A stretch of 60,525 bases of DNA from the NCBI GenBank assembly GCA_017404205.1, contig JAFRCV010000005.1, forward strand, positions 1 to 60,525, given 5' to 3'. Under the pieces are notes generated by a model that made no database searches, was not told the DNA's origin, and saw nothing but the letters and a program-made list of their open reading frames with translations. This document shows, piece by piece, positions 8,936-15,597 of the stretch (position 1 is the stretch's first letter; each line of letters opens with the position of its first letter). The stretch comes from Erysipelotrichaceae bacterium (lineage in GTDB: Bacteria; Bacillota_I; Bacilli_A; Erysipelotrichales; Erysipelotrichaceae). The translations under genes and the position numbers were made by a program.

Positions 8936-9712
8936 ATGATTAACTATAGCGAAGATCAAGCAAAACAATATCATACTAATTTAGGAAAAGATGATATTGG
9001 TGAATATGTAATACTTCCAGGAGATCCCGGCAGATGTGAAAAGATTGCGAAATATTTTGATAATCCAAAACACATCACAACAAATCGCGAATATTGTACA
9101 TATACTGGTACATTAGATGGTGTTAAAGTTTCTGTTGTGTCTACAGGAATTGGTGGTGCAAGTGCTTCTATAGCTCTTGAAGAATTATGTGATTTAGGAG
9201 CTAAAACATTTATTAGAGTTGGTACATGTGGTGGTATGCAACTAGATGTTAAAGGTGGCGATGTTGTTGTTGGCAATGCTTCAATTAGATTTGAAGGAAC
9301 AAGTAAAGAATATTGTCCAATTGAATATCCAGCAGTAGCTGATTTTGATGTTACTAATGCTCTTGTTGATAGCGCTAAAAAGCTTGGATTAAACTACCAT
9401 GTTGGTGTTTGCCAATCAAAAGATGCTTTCTATGGACAACATAGACCAGAAGTACTTCCAAATAGCCAAGAATTATTAAACAAATGGGATGCATGGTTAA
9501 AGATGGGCTGTCTAGCAAGCGAAATGGAATCAGCTGCTTTGTTTATTGTTTCTTCATTTAGAAGAGTAAAATGCGGCTCTGTATTCCTTGTTATGGCTAA
9601 TCAAGAAAGAGCTAAAGCTGGCTTAGATAATCCTGTAGTTCATGATACTGATGTAGCTATTAAAGTTGCAGTAGAAGCAATTAGAGAACTTATTAAAAAA
9701 GATCATAAATAA
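8936..9712 (+). CDS. udp: Uridine phosphorylase
   Basis: Cleaves uridine with phosphate to uracil and ribose-1-phosphate. The 258 residues align well with E. coli Udp as I recall it: the phosphate-binding ILPGDPGR motif, [18 protein letters not shown], the uracil-binding Gln/Arg pair in a GQHR block (GQER in E. coli), and [10 protein letters not shown], which supplies the ribose-binding MEME-type segment. The start at 8936 follows AAGGAG at proper spacing; a longer reading from 8903 would begin inside the ferredoxin terminator. It links functionally with upp, pyrR and the uracil permease further along. A broader purine nucleoside phosphorylase role is less likely because of the GQxR pair. Confidence 0.88.
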   Translation: MINYSEDQAKQYHTNLGKDDIGEYVILPGDPGRCEKIAKYFDNPKHITTNREYCTYTGTLDGVKVSVVSTGIGGASASIALEELCDLGAKTFIRVGTCGGMQLDVKGGDVVVGNASIRFEGTSKEYCPIEYPAVADFDVTNALVDSAKKLGLNYHVGVCQSKDAFYGQHRPEVLPNSQELLNKWDAWLKMGCLASEMESAALFIVSSFRRVKCGSVFLVMANQERAKAGLDNPVVHDTDVAIKVAVEAIRELIKKDHK

Positions 9713-9758
9713 TTCTTATAAATATTATGATTAAACAGCCTTTTATCATCAAGTAAAA

Positions 9759-10055
9759 GGATTCTCTTGATTCTAGCGTGGAAAGATCTAGACGAATTAT
9801 CTAGATCTTTTTATATCGACTTATAAGCATACATCTTTTCCTAAATCTTTCAAAATTATGATATCCATATGTTACTTTTATTATTATGCTTACAGTGTTA
9901 TTAATTGATTCAACTATGCCATCTTAATAATATTGTCCTGTGTTGATGAATATCAGCATATACACAGCCGCATTTATTATGGCAAACTATTACAAAAATT
10001 ATAAAAAATAGCGTGAAATGTATAAATATTATTCCACGCTAGAATTAAGAGAACC
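9759..10055 (-). mobile_element. Internally deleted ISL3-type insertion sequence (MITE-like)
   Basis: Bounded by inverted repeats. The inner 13 bp TTCTAGCGTGGAA (9771-9783) is perfectly complementary to TTCCACGCTAGAA (10032-10044). The match continues outward imperfectly for about 11 more bases to GG/CC termini, a typical ISL3-family end. Inside, the minus strand retains only the C-terminal end of a transposase (next entry). I could not find an obvious 8-bp target duplication at the borders. At about 300 bp it cannot encode a transposase and could only move in trans. Confidence 0.7.
9801..9938 (-). pseudogene. C-terminal fragment of an ISL3-family transposase
   Basis: Reading the minus strand gives GQYY, a stop, then DGIVESINNTVSIIIKVTYG and YHNFERFRKRCMLI before the final stop. 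The pattern (N)GIVEGINN...K.I.KRV.YGY.NF.NFR.R is the conserved C-terminal block of ISL3-type DDE transposases. An internal stop (complement of 9924-9926) and the missing N-terminal catalytic part show it is dead. Confidence 0.72.
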
Positions 10056-10103
10056 AATAATCAAAAAGCATAATTGCTTGTTATACTTTTTGATTATTTT
10101 TTT
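10056..10103 (+). terminator. Terminator-like hairpin right of the IS remnant
   Basis: Arms AATAATCAAAAAG (10056-10068) and CTTTTTGATTATT (10086-10098) with an internal loop, followed by a T-run. It directly abuts the right inverted repeat of the IS remnant. It may be the original terminator of udp, separated from its gene by the insertion. Confidence 0.6.
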
Positions 10104-10180
10104 AGGAATCTTTTAGTTTTTTAATAATAATGACATAAGGGGGATTCTAAAAACTAGGTATAATAAGTAATCAATGTATT

Positions 10181-10241
10181 GTAAGAAAATCTTACTTTTA
10201 ACTTATAATTATGTTATTATTTATATGTAAGAAAATCTTAC
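10181..10241 (+). promoter_or_regulatory. Paired palindromic operators and promoter of the TA pair
   Basis: The same 15-bp sequence GTAAGAAAATCTTAC occurs twice (10181-10195 and 10227-10241), each with 6-bp palindromic arms, start-to-start distance 46 bp. Between and overlapping them is a promoter: -35 TTACTT (10192-10197), 17-bp spacer, -10 TATTAT (10215-10220). One palindrome overlaps the -35, the other the expected transcript start. Autorepression by the antitoxin or the complex is the likely purpose (inference). Confidence 0.75.
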
Positions 10242-10256
10242 TATGGGGGTTAAATT

Positions 10257-10523
10257 ATGAATGTTGATTTATTAACTGTATCTTCAAAAGGGCAGATTGT
10301 ATTACCAATTGAAATTAGAAAAGCTTTATCAATAGAATCAGGTGATAAATTAGCAGTATATGCGAGTGATGATGTAATAATGCTTAAAGCTATAAAAATG
10401 CCAACTGAAGAAGAATTCAAGATAAAGTTAAAACAAGCTAGCAAATGGGCAAAAGAAGTTGGTTATAAAGAAGAAGATATAAATGACATTATTAAATCTG
10501 TTAGAAAAAATAAGAAAAAATAA
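10257..10523 (+). CDS. AbrB/MazE-type antitoxin, SpoVT-AbrB DNA-binding domain
   Basis: An 88-residue protein whose first ~50 residues form a swapped-hairpin AbrB fold (VSSKGQIVLPIEIRKALSI...GDKLAVY). The C-terminal part is charged and helical, typical of the toxin-binding tail. It starts behind a GGGGG Shine-Dalgarno, and its stop codon overlaps the start of the PIN toxin by one base. The neutralising role is inferred from family and gene pairing. The duplicated palindromes immediately upstream are the probable binding sites. Confidence 0.85.
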   Translation: MNVDLLTVSSKGQIVLPIEIRKALSIESGDKLAVYASDDVIMLKAIKMPTEEEFKIKLKQASKWAKEVGYKEEDINDIIKSVRKNKKK

Positions 10524-10924
10524 TGAAGATTGTCATTGATACAAATGTTGTTATATCAGGCATATTTTTTAATGGTTTTCCAAGAAGAATAATCGAAGCC
10601 GTAGTTGATGATAAGCTTGAAGCTTTTACTTCGGAAGATATTATATTGGAATATCAAGAAATAGTTTCTGAGATGATTGATAGAAAACAAGGAAAACTGG
10701 ACCACAATATTCTTGATTTTTTTATTTCTAAACTTCATTTCGTTGATAAAAAATCAAATGTAAAAATATCTAGAGATCAAGATGATAATAAATTTATCAA
10801 CTGTGCTCTAGATTCTAAGTCGTTATTTGTTGTTAGTGGTGATAATGATTTACTTGTAATTAAAAAATATGAAGATATAGAAATAATAACTGCTGCAGAA
10901 TTCTGTAAGAAATTTCTACAATAA
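10523..10924 (+). CDS. PIN-domain toxin (COG1569-type ribonuclease)
   Basis: A 133-residue PIN-domain protein. The N-terminal IVIDTNVVISG carries the first catalytic aspartate. A central acidic helix (SEDIILEYQEIVSEM) supplies the glutamate. The C-terminal block SRDQDDNKFINCALDSK, followed by VVSGDNDLL, carries the remaining acidic residues. These are the metal-binding positions of PIN RNases, so it looks catalytically intact. It is translationally coupled to the AbrB-type antitoxin. Target RNA is unknown. With the IS remnant upstream, the pair looks like an accessory insertion between housekeeping genes. Confidence 0.87.
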   Translation: MKIVIDTNVVISGIFFNGFPRRIIEAVVDDKLEAFTSEDIILEYQEIVSEMIDRKQGKLDHNILDFFISKLHFVDKKSNVKISRDQDDNKFINCALDSKSLFVVSGDNDLLVIKKYEDIEIITAAEFCKKFLQ

Positions 10925-11065
10925 CAATGAGTATCTAAAATAAAATAGATTGTTTATTTGATGTTCGTTATTTATTATTAATTTTGTTTAATGTTTTTAA
11001 TAGCTTATCATTGAGTTTTAAAAGGTTTAGAAATATTCATACGAATAATTTATAATAATTATTGT

Positions 11066-12499
11066 ATGAAAAAAGATTATATTTTGCCCGATTTAAATAA
11101 AGCTAGAAACAGACGTAATTCTATTGAAAGAGTTAGTTTTAATATTGATGAAAATTATAATTTATTAGGACAGGGAAAAACATATTATATTGAGACACAT
11201 GGCTGCCAAGCTAACCAAAGAGATTCAGAAACTATCGCTGGTCTTTTAGACAAAATGGGTTTTGTAGCTAGTAAAGATGAAAATGCCGATTTATTCATCA
11301 TTAATACCTGTGCTGTAAGAGAAGGTGCCGAAGATAAAGTTTTTGGTAAGCTTGGTTCTTTAAAAAGAATCAAGAAAGAAAGAAAAGATTTTGTTATTGG
11401 CTTATGTGGTTGTATGGCCCAAGAAGAAAAGACTGTTGAAAGAATATTGGAGAAATATCATCAAGTTGATTTAATATTTGGGACACATAACATAACATCT
11501 TTACCTAAATTATTAAGTGATATCTATGAAAAATCAAAGAAGAAAGCTATTGAAGTTTATTCAAAAGAAGGCGAAATAGTTGAAGATGTACCAGTTACTA
11601 GATTTGTAGGACATAAAGCGTGGGTCAACATAATGTATGGTTGTGATAAATTCTGTACATATTGTATTGTTCCATACACTAGAGGAAAAGAACGTTCTCG
11701 ATTACTTGAAGACATTGTAAAAGAAGTAGAAGATTTAAAGAATAGCGGTTATAAAGAAGTATGCTTACTTGGACAAAATGTCAATTCTTATGGGAAAGAC
11801 TTAGGACTTGGTTATGGTTTTGATGTCTTATTAAGAGAAGTAGCTAAAACAGGTATCAATCGTATTCGTTTTATGACATCGCATCCTCGTGATTTTAATG
11901 AAGATATGATTGATGCTATTAAAGATAATCCCAATATCTGTCCATATATTCATTTACCTGTTCAAAGCGGTTCAAATAATATCTTAAAGAAGATGAATCG
12001 TAAATACACAATCGAAGAATATAAAGATTTATTTGACCGTTTAAAAGCTAAATTGCCTAATTTTGCCTATACGACAGATATTATTGTGGGTTTTCCTAAC
12101 GAAAGTGATGAAGATTTCAAGGGAACATTAGACATTGTTGACTATTGTGAGTATGATAATTGCTTTACTTTCATTTATTCTAAAAGAAGTGGAACACCAG
12201 CAGCCAACATGGAAGATTCCATAAGCAGAGAAGTCAAAGAAGCTAGACTACAAGAACTTAATAAAAAGGTTGCTTATTATGCTAATCTAAAGAATCAAAA
12301 ATATAAAGATCAAATAGTTGAAGTATTAGTAGATGGTCCATCTAAAAAGAATAGTGCAGTTTATTCTGGCTACACAAAAGACAATAAGCTTGTTAATTTC
12401 ACTGGCGAAAATATTAAAACTGGTGATTTAGTAAATGTCAAAATAACAGAAGTTATGAGTTTCTCATTAAATGGTGAACTCATTAATAAAGTTGATTAA
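11066..12499 (+). CDS. miaB: tRNA-2-methylthio-N6-dimethylallyladenosine synthase
   Basis: Radical SAM methylthiotransferase acting on i6A37 of tRNAs. The 477 residues show the N-terminal MTTase domain with three cluster cysteines (THGCQANQRDSE, NTCAVREGAEDKVFG, GLCGCMAQEEK), the radical SAM CxxxCxxC in YGCDKFCTYCIVPYTRG, and a C-terminal TRAM domain (about residues 410-475). The block order and the GxKRSGTPAA-type segment (FIYSKRSGTPAANM) favour MiaB over MtaB or RimO. A TATAAT (11051-11056) lies 9 nt before the ATG and no Shine-Dalgarno is visible. The preceding 140 bp is AT-rich noncoding sequence. Confidence 0.92.
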   Translation: MKKDYILPDLNKARNRRNSIERVSFNIDENYNLLGQGKTYYIETHGCQANQRDSETIAGLLDKMGFVASKDENADLFIINTCAVREGAEDKVFGKLGSLKRIKKERKDFVIGLCGCMAQEEKTVERILEKYHQVDLIFGTHNITSLPKLLSDIYEKSKKKAIEVYSKEGEIVEDVPVTRFVGHKAWVNIMYGCDKFCTYCIVPYTRGKERSRLLEDIVKEVEDLKNSGYKEVCLLGQNVNSYGKDLGLGYGFDVLLREVAKTGINRIRFMTSHPRDFNEDMIDAIKDNPNICPYIHLPVQSGSNNILKKMNRKYTIEEYKDLFDRLKAKLPNFAYTTDIIVGFPNESDEDFKGTLDIVDYCEYDNCFTFIYSKRSGTPAANMEDSISREVKEARLQELNKKVAYYANLKNQKYKDQIVEVLVDGPSKKNSAVYSGYTKDNKLVNFTGENIKTGDLVNVKITEVMSFSLNGELINKVD

Positions 12500-12534
12500 G
12501 TAATAAATTATAATTGAAATAGGAGGAATAATTT

Positions 12535-13125
12535 ATGGCTAAGTATGTATGTAAAGTTTGTGGATATGTTCATGAAGGTGATGAAGCACCTGAAGAATGT
12601 CCAGTATGTCACGCAAAGAAAGAAATGTTTGAAGAAGTTAAGGGTGAGTTAAAACTTGCTGCTGAACATCAATTTGGTGTTTATGGTGCAACTGTTAAGA
12701 ATAATCCAGACATTCCTGAAGATGTTAAAAAGTATATTTATGATCAATTAGTTTCTAACTTTAAAGGTGAATGCTCAGAAGTTGGCATGTATTTATGTAT
12801 GGCAAGAGTCGCTCATCGTGAAGGTTATCCTGAAGTTGGGCTATATTGGGAAAAAGCTGCTTATGAAGAGGCTGAACATGCTGCTAAATTTGCCGAATTA
12901 TTAGGAAGCGATTTAGAAGTTAATATGACAGATTCAACTGCCAAGAATTTAAAATGGCGTGTTGATTGCGAATTTGGTGCAACATCAGGCAAAACAGAAC
13001 TTGCTACATGTGCTAAAAAATATGGTTTAGATCCAATACATGATACAGTACATGAAATGGCAAGAGATGAAGCAAGACATGGCAAAGCTTTAAAAGGTCT
13101 ATATGATAGATATTTTGGTAAATAA
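12535..13125 (+). CDS. Reverse rubrerythrin (N-terminal rubredoxin-like domain)
   Basis: Non-haem di-iron peroxide-scavenging protein of 196 residues. The rubredoxin-like FeS4 domain is at the N-terminus ([12 protein letters not shown]...CPVCHAKK, residues 3-30), not the C-terminus, which defines the reverse rubrerythrins of anaerobes. The ferritin-like four-helix domain follows, with iron ligands in [21 protein letters not shown] and [13 protein letters not shown]. Consensus AGGAGG lies 8 nt before the ATG. It is followed 5 nt later by a small membrane protein gene. Family knowledge: these reduce hydrogen peroxide using NADH via partner oxidoreductases, protecting strict anaerobes. Confidence 0.9.
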   Translation: MAKYVCKVCGYVHEGDEAPEECPVCHAKKEMFEEVKGELKLAAEHQFGVYGATVKNNPDIPEDVKKYIYDQLVSNFKGECSEVGMYLCMARVAHREGYPEVGLYWEKAAYEEAEHAAKFAELLGSDLEVNMTDSTAKNLKWRVDCEFGATSGKTELATCAKKYGLDPIHDTVHEMARDEARHGKALKGLYDRYFGK

Positions 13126-13130
13126 TTAAT

Positions 13131-13460
13131 ATGGAAATTTGGCAAATAGTAATTGCAGCCATTGCCTTATTGATTGCTTCTGTTTTATTTTCATATGTCA
13201 ATAAAACACGTAAAAAACAAGGTCCAATTCTATCAAAAGTATATTTTTCTTTAAGCAATGAAGAAAAACAATATTTTGATTCGGATAGCGAATATGAACG
13301 TCTAACTATTTTGTATGGATTGTTTGCGAGCTTTTTTGTCTTTGTGGCTTTGTGCGTTATCACGTTATTACCTGTTTTTGGTTATATTGCGATTGGTGTT
13401 TTAATTGTTGCTTTGATATATTCAATTGCTAAATTAATTGAATTGAGGATGAAACAATGA
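13131..13460 (+). CDS. Small membrane protein, unknown function
   Basis: A 109-residue protein that I do not recognise. One hydrophobic segment at the N-terminus (IVIAAIALLIASVLFSYV) is followed by a basic stretch (NKTRKKQG), a soluble acidic middle (SLSNEEKQYFDSDSEYE), and two closely spaced hydrophobic segments (about residues 60-80 and 82-102), so three membrane spans. It starts 5 nt after the rubrerythrin stop without a clear Shine-Dalgarno, and overlaps the next gene by 4 nt, so it is probably translated by coupling. Confidence 0.7.
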   Translation: MEIWQIVIAAIALLIASVLFSYVNKTRKKQGPILSKVYFSLSNEEKQYFDSDSEYERLTILYGLFASFFVFVALCVITLLPVFGYIAIGVLIVALIYSIAKLIELRMKQ

Positions 13461-13852
13461 ACAATAATTTGACTGTTTGTGAACAAGAGTTTTTTAAATA
13501 TTTAAAAAAAGAATTCTTTCTAAAAGCTTTTAAGATTAAAACTAAAATATCTTTAAAAGAAATATGTGAACAAATAAAAGACATAAATATTGCATTTGAT
13601 TATAATAATGAATTAGTCAAAGATATAATAATTGATTTTGTTTTATATAAAAAGAATCAAGTTGTATGTGGTATTGAAATTGTCGATGAGAAAGAAGAGA
13701 AAGAATTAACAATGGGAAAAAATCTATTAATCGATACATTGTTTAAGACAATGGAATGTGAATACTTTAGGGTAATAGATTTGAATAATCTTAAAGAAGC
13801 AGCCAAAATTATTAAAAATAAAATTATAGAAAAACAGAATAAAACTAGTTAA
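13457..13852 (+). CDS. DUF2726-like nuclease-fold protein, unknown function
   Basis: A 131-residue soluble protein with no certain assignment. An N-terminal helix (CEQEFFKYLKKEF), an IDFVLYKK strand and the VVCGIEIVDE strand resemble DUF2726 proteins, a restriction-endonuclease-like fold in which D...E.x residues bind metal. Here the aspartate in IDFVL and the glutamate in GIEIVDE could form such a site, but the family's GxxH segment is not evident. It overlaps the small membrane protein gene by 4 nt and ends at a strong terminator, so these two genes form the tail of the rubrerythrin unit. Confidence 0.6.
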   Translation: MNNNLTVCEQEFFKYLKKEFFLKAFKIKTKISLKEICEQIKDINIAFDYNNELVKDIIIDFVLYKKNQVVCGIEIVDEKEEKELTMGKNLLIDTLFKTMECEYFRVIDLNNLKEAAKIIKNKIIEKQNKTS

Positions 13853-13859
13853 TAAATAT

Positions 13860-13890
13860 AATACTCTAATTGAAATTAGAGTATTTTTTA
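13860..13890 (+). terminator. Intrinsic terminator after the DUF2726-like gene
   Basis: Perfect arms AATACTCTAATT (13860-13871) and AATTAGAGTATT (13874-13885) followed by a T-run. A -10-like TATAAT (13893-13898) for the next gene comes immediately after. Confidence 0.88.
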
Positions 13891-13929
13891 AATATAATAA
13901 ATTAGTGCAGAAGATATGAGGTATAATCG

Positions 13930-15597
13930 ATGGAAAAAATTCGTTTAATGGCATTAGGAGGCCTTGACGAAGATGGCAAAAATATGTATTGTATTGAGAT
14001 CAATGATGACATCTTTGTTGTTGACGCTGGCCTTAAATATCCCGATAATCAACAGTTGGGTGTAAACTATATCATACCTGATTTTTCATATTTAATAGAA
14101 AACAAAGATCGAGTCAAAGCTATCTTTATTACTCATGGACATGATGATGTTATGATGGCCATTAGTCATATATTAAAGGAAGCAGATTTTGATGTTTATG
14201 CTACTGCCTTAACAGCTAGAATTATCGAAGATGAATTTCCTAAGAATTCTAAAAAACGCGTTAAAGTAATAAGAAGAAATGAAAAATTAAATATCAATGG
14301 TCATATAATTCATACTTTTCCAGTGATGATGTCAATTGCTGATGGTATTGGTTTAATATTTGAAACTGAACAAGGATCTATTGTTTATACTAGCGAATTT
14401 ATTATTGATTATGATATGAATTTTGATGCCTTTGCGATGGATTTAAATACCATCATTCGCATTGGCGAACACAATGTATTATGTTTGATGTCTGAATCAG
14501 TTGGCGCTAATAAACCTGGTTATACAGCACCAAATCATAAAATAAGTGATCATATTGAAACTTATATTGAAAATCTCAATACAAGAGTTATTATCACTTT
14601 ATATAAACAAAATCTATATCGTATTATTGAAGTTTTAGAATTAGCGAAAAAATATAAACGTAAAGTATTTTTCCATAATCCAGATCATTTAAAATTATTA
14701 AAACATGTTGAAGATTTAGGTTATTATAAGATTCCATTAAACACTATTATTACTAATAAAGAATTTAATAATGATTTAGATAATGTTATTTGCGTTGTAT
14801 CTGGATCTGGCAAGAAGGTGTTTAGGAAATTAAATAACATTTGTATTGGTGAAGATAAGATTCTTTCGCTTAGAAAAGATGATTTAGTAATAATTGCTTC
14901 TCCAGTTGTACCTGGTACTGAAAAAGAAGCCAGCAATATGGAAAATGATTTATATAAGGCTGATGTTAAGGTTATCAAATTAAATAAAGGCCAATTATTG
15001 TCAATGCATGCTTCAAAAGAAGACTTAAAGACAATGTTATATATGGTAAAACCTAAATATTATTTGCCGGTAAAAGGTCAATATTCTGATTTAGTAAATA
15101 ATGCTGATGTAGCTGTAGAAATGGGATATACACCTGATAAGATTATTATTTTAGATAATGGACAGTTTGCGACTTTTGAAAATCAAAAACTATATTCAAC
15201 TAGAGATCAACTTGAATTAAATGAAATATTAATTGATGGTTCTGATGGAACAGATGTATCTGGAATGGTTTTAAAAGATAGAGAAACATTATCAACGGAT
15301 GGTGCAATTGTGGCAGGCATTGTTTTAGATTTTAAAACTAAAGCTTTGATTGGTGGCCCCGATGTCCAAAGTAGAGGTGTCATTTATTTGAAAGATGCTG
15401 AAAACTTATTAAATGAAATTGGAAACATCTTAGTTAATACAGTTAAAGAAGAAGTTGAAGCTGATTGCTACAACAACATGACCGCAAGAGTTGAGGCAAG
15501 AGACCGTATTGCTGCCTATGTTTTAAAACATACAGGTAAACGCCCAATGATTCTTCCAGCAATTGTTGAAGTTAATGTGGAGAACAATAATGGCTAA
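13930..15597 (+). CDS. RNase J-family protein (RNase J2-like), degenerate metal site
   Basis: The 555 residues have the full RNase J layout: metallo-beta-lactamase core, beta-CASP insert and C-terminal domain. RNase J enzymes process and degrade mRNA. The core motif is HGHDDV (residues 69-74) rather than HxHxDH. The usual THSIPD histidine is Met134 (MMSIAD), TGDFKFD reads TSEFIID, and the late PVHGEY histidine is Lys (PVKGQY). So about four of seven metal ligands are changed. Bacillus RNase J2, as I recall it, is also altered (HGHDEN, PVNGEY), which makes a J2-like, structural or weakly active partner of a J1 elsewhere the best reading. The start is supported by GAGG 8 nt upstream. It overlaps the FtsK gene by 8 nt. 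Confidence 0.85.
   Translation: MEKIRLMALGGLDEDGKNMYCIEINDDIFVVDAGLKYPDNQQLGVNYIIPDFSYLIENKDRVKAIFITHGHDDVMMAISHILKEADFDVYATALTARIIEDEFPKNSKKRVKVIRRNEKLNINGHIIHTFPVMMSIADGIGLIFETEQGSIVYTSEFIIDYDMNFDAFAMDLNTIIRIGEHNVLCLMSESVGANKPGYTAPNHKISDHIETYIENLNTRVIITLYKQNLYRIIEVLELAKKYKRKVFFHNPDHLKLLKHVEDLGYYKIPLNTIITNKEFNNDLDNVICVVSGSGKKVFRKLNNICIGEDKILSLRKDDLVIIASPVVPGTEKEASNMENDLYKADVKVIKLNKGQLLSMHASKEDLKTMLYMVKPKYYLPVKGQYSDLVNNADVAVEMGYTPDKIIILDNGQFATFENQKLYSTRDQLELNEILIDGSDGTDVSGMVLKDRETLSTDGAIVAGIVLDFKTKALIGGPDVQSRGVIYLKDAENLLNEIGNILVNTVKEEVEADCYNNMTARVEARDRIAAYVLKHTGKRPMILPAIVEVNVENNNG

Larger units (their letters stand above)
9713..10256. other. Accessory intergenic region with IS remnant and TA control region
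   Basis: This 544-base gap between udp and the antitoxin gene contains a short hairpin (CCTTTTA 9739-9745 with TAAAAGG 9754-9760), a decayed ISL3-type element, a strong hairpin with T-run, and the operator/promoter region of the toxin-antitoxin pair. No intact gene is present. Confidence 0.8.

Noticed and set aside
10111-10156. Inverted repeat TAGTTTTT/AAAAACTA upstream of the antitoxin gene
   Set aside because: Short, widely spaced, AT-only arms in an AT-rich stretch. Could arise by chance, so not listed as an operator.
15563-15589. Longer ftsK reading from a TTG at 15563
   Set aside because: It lies within the RNase J-like gene and lacks an SD; the ATG at 15590 has GGAG.
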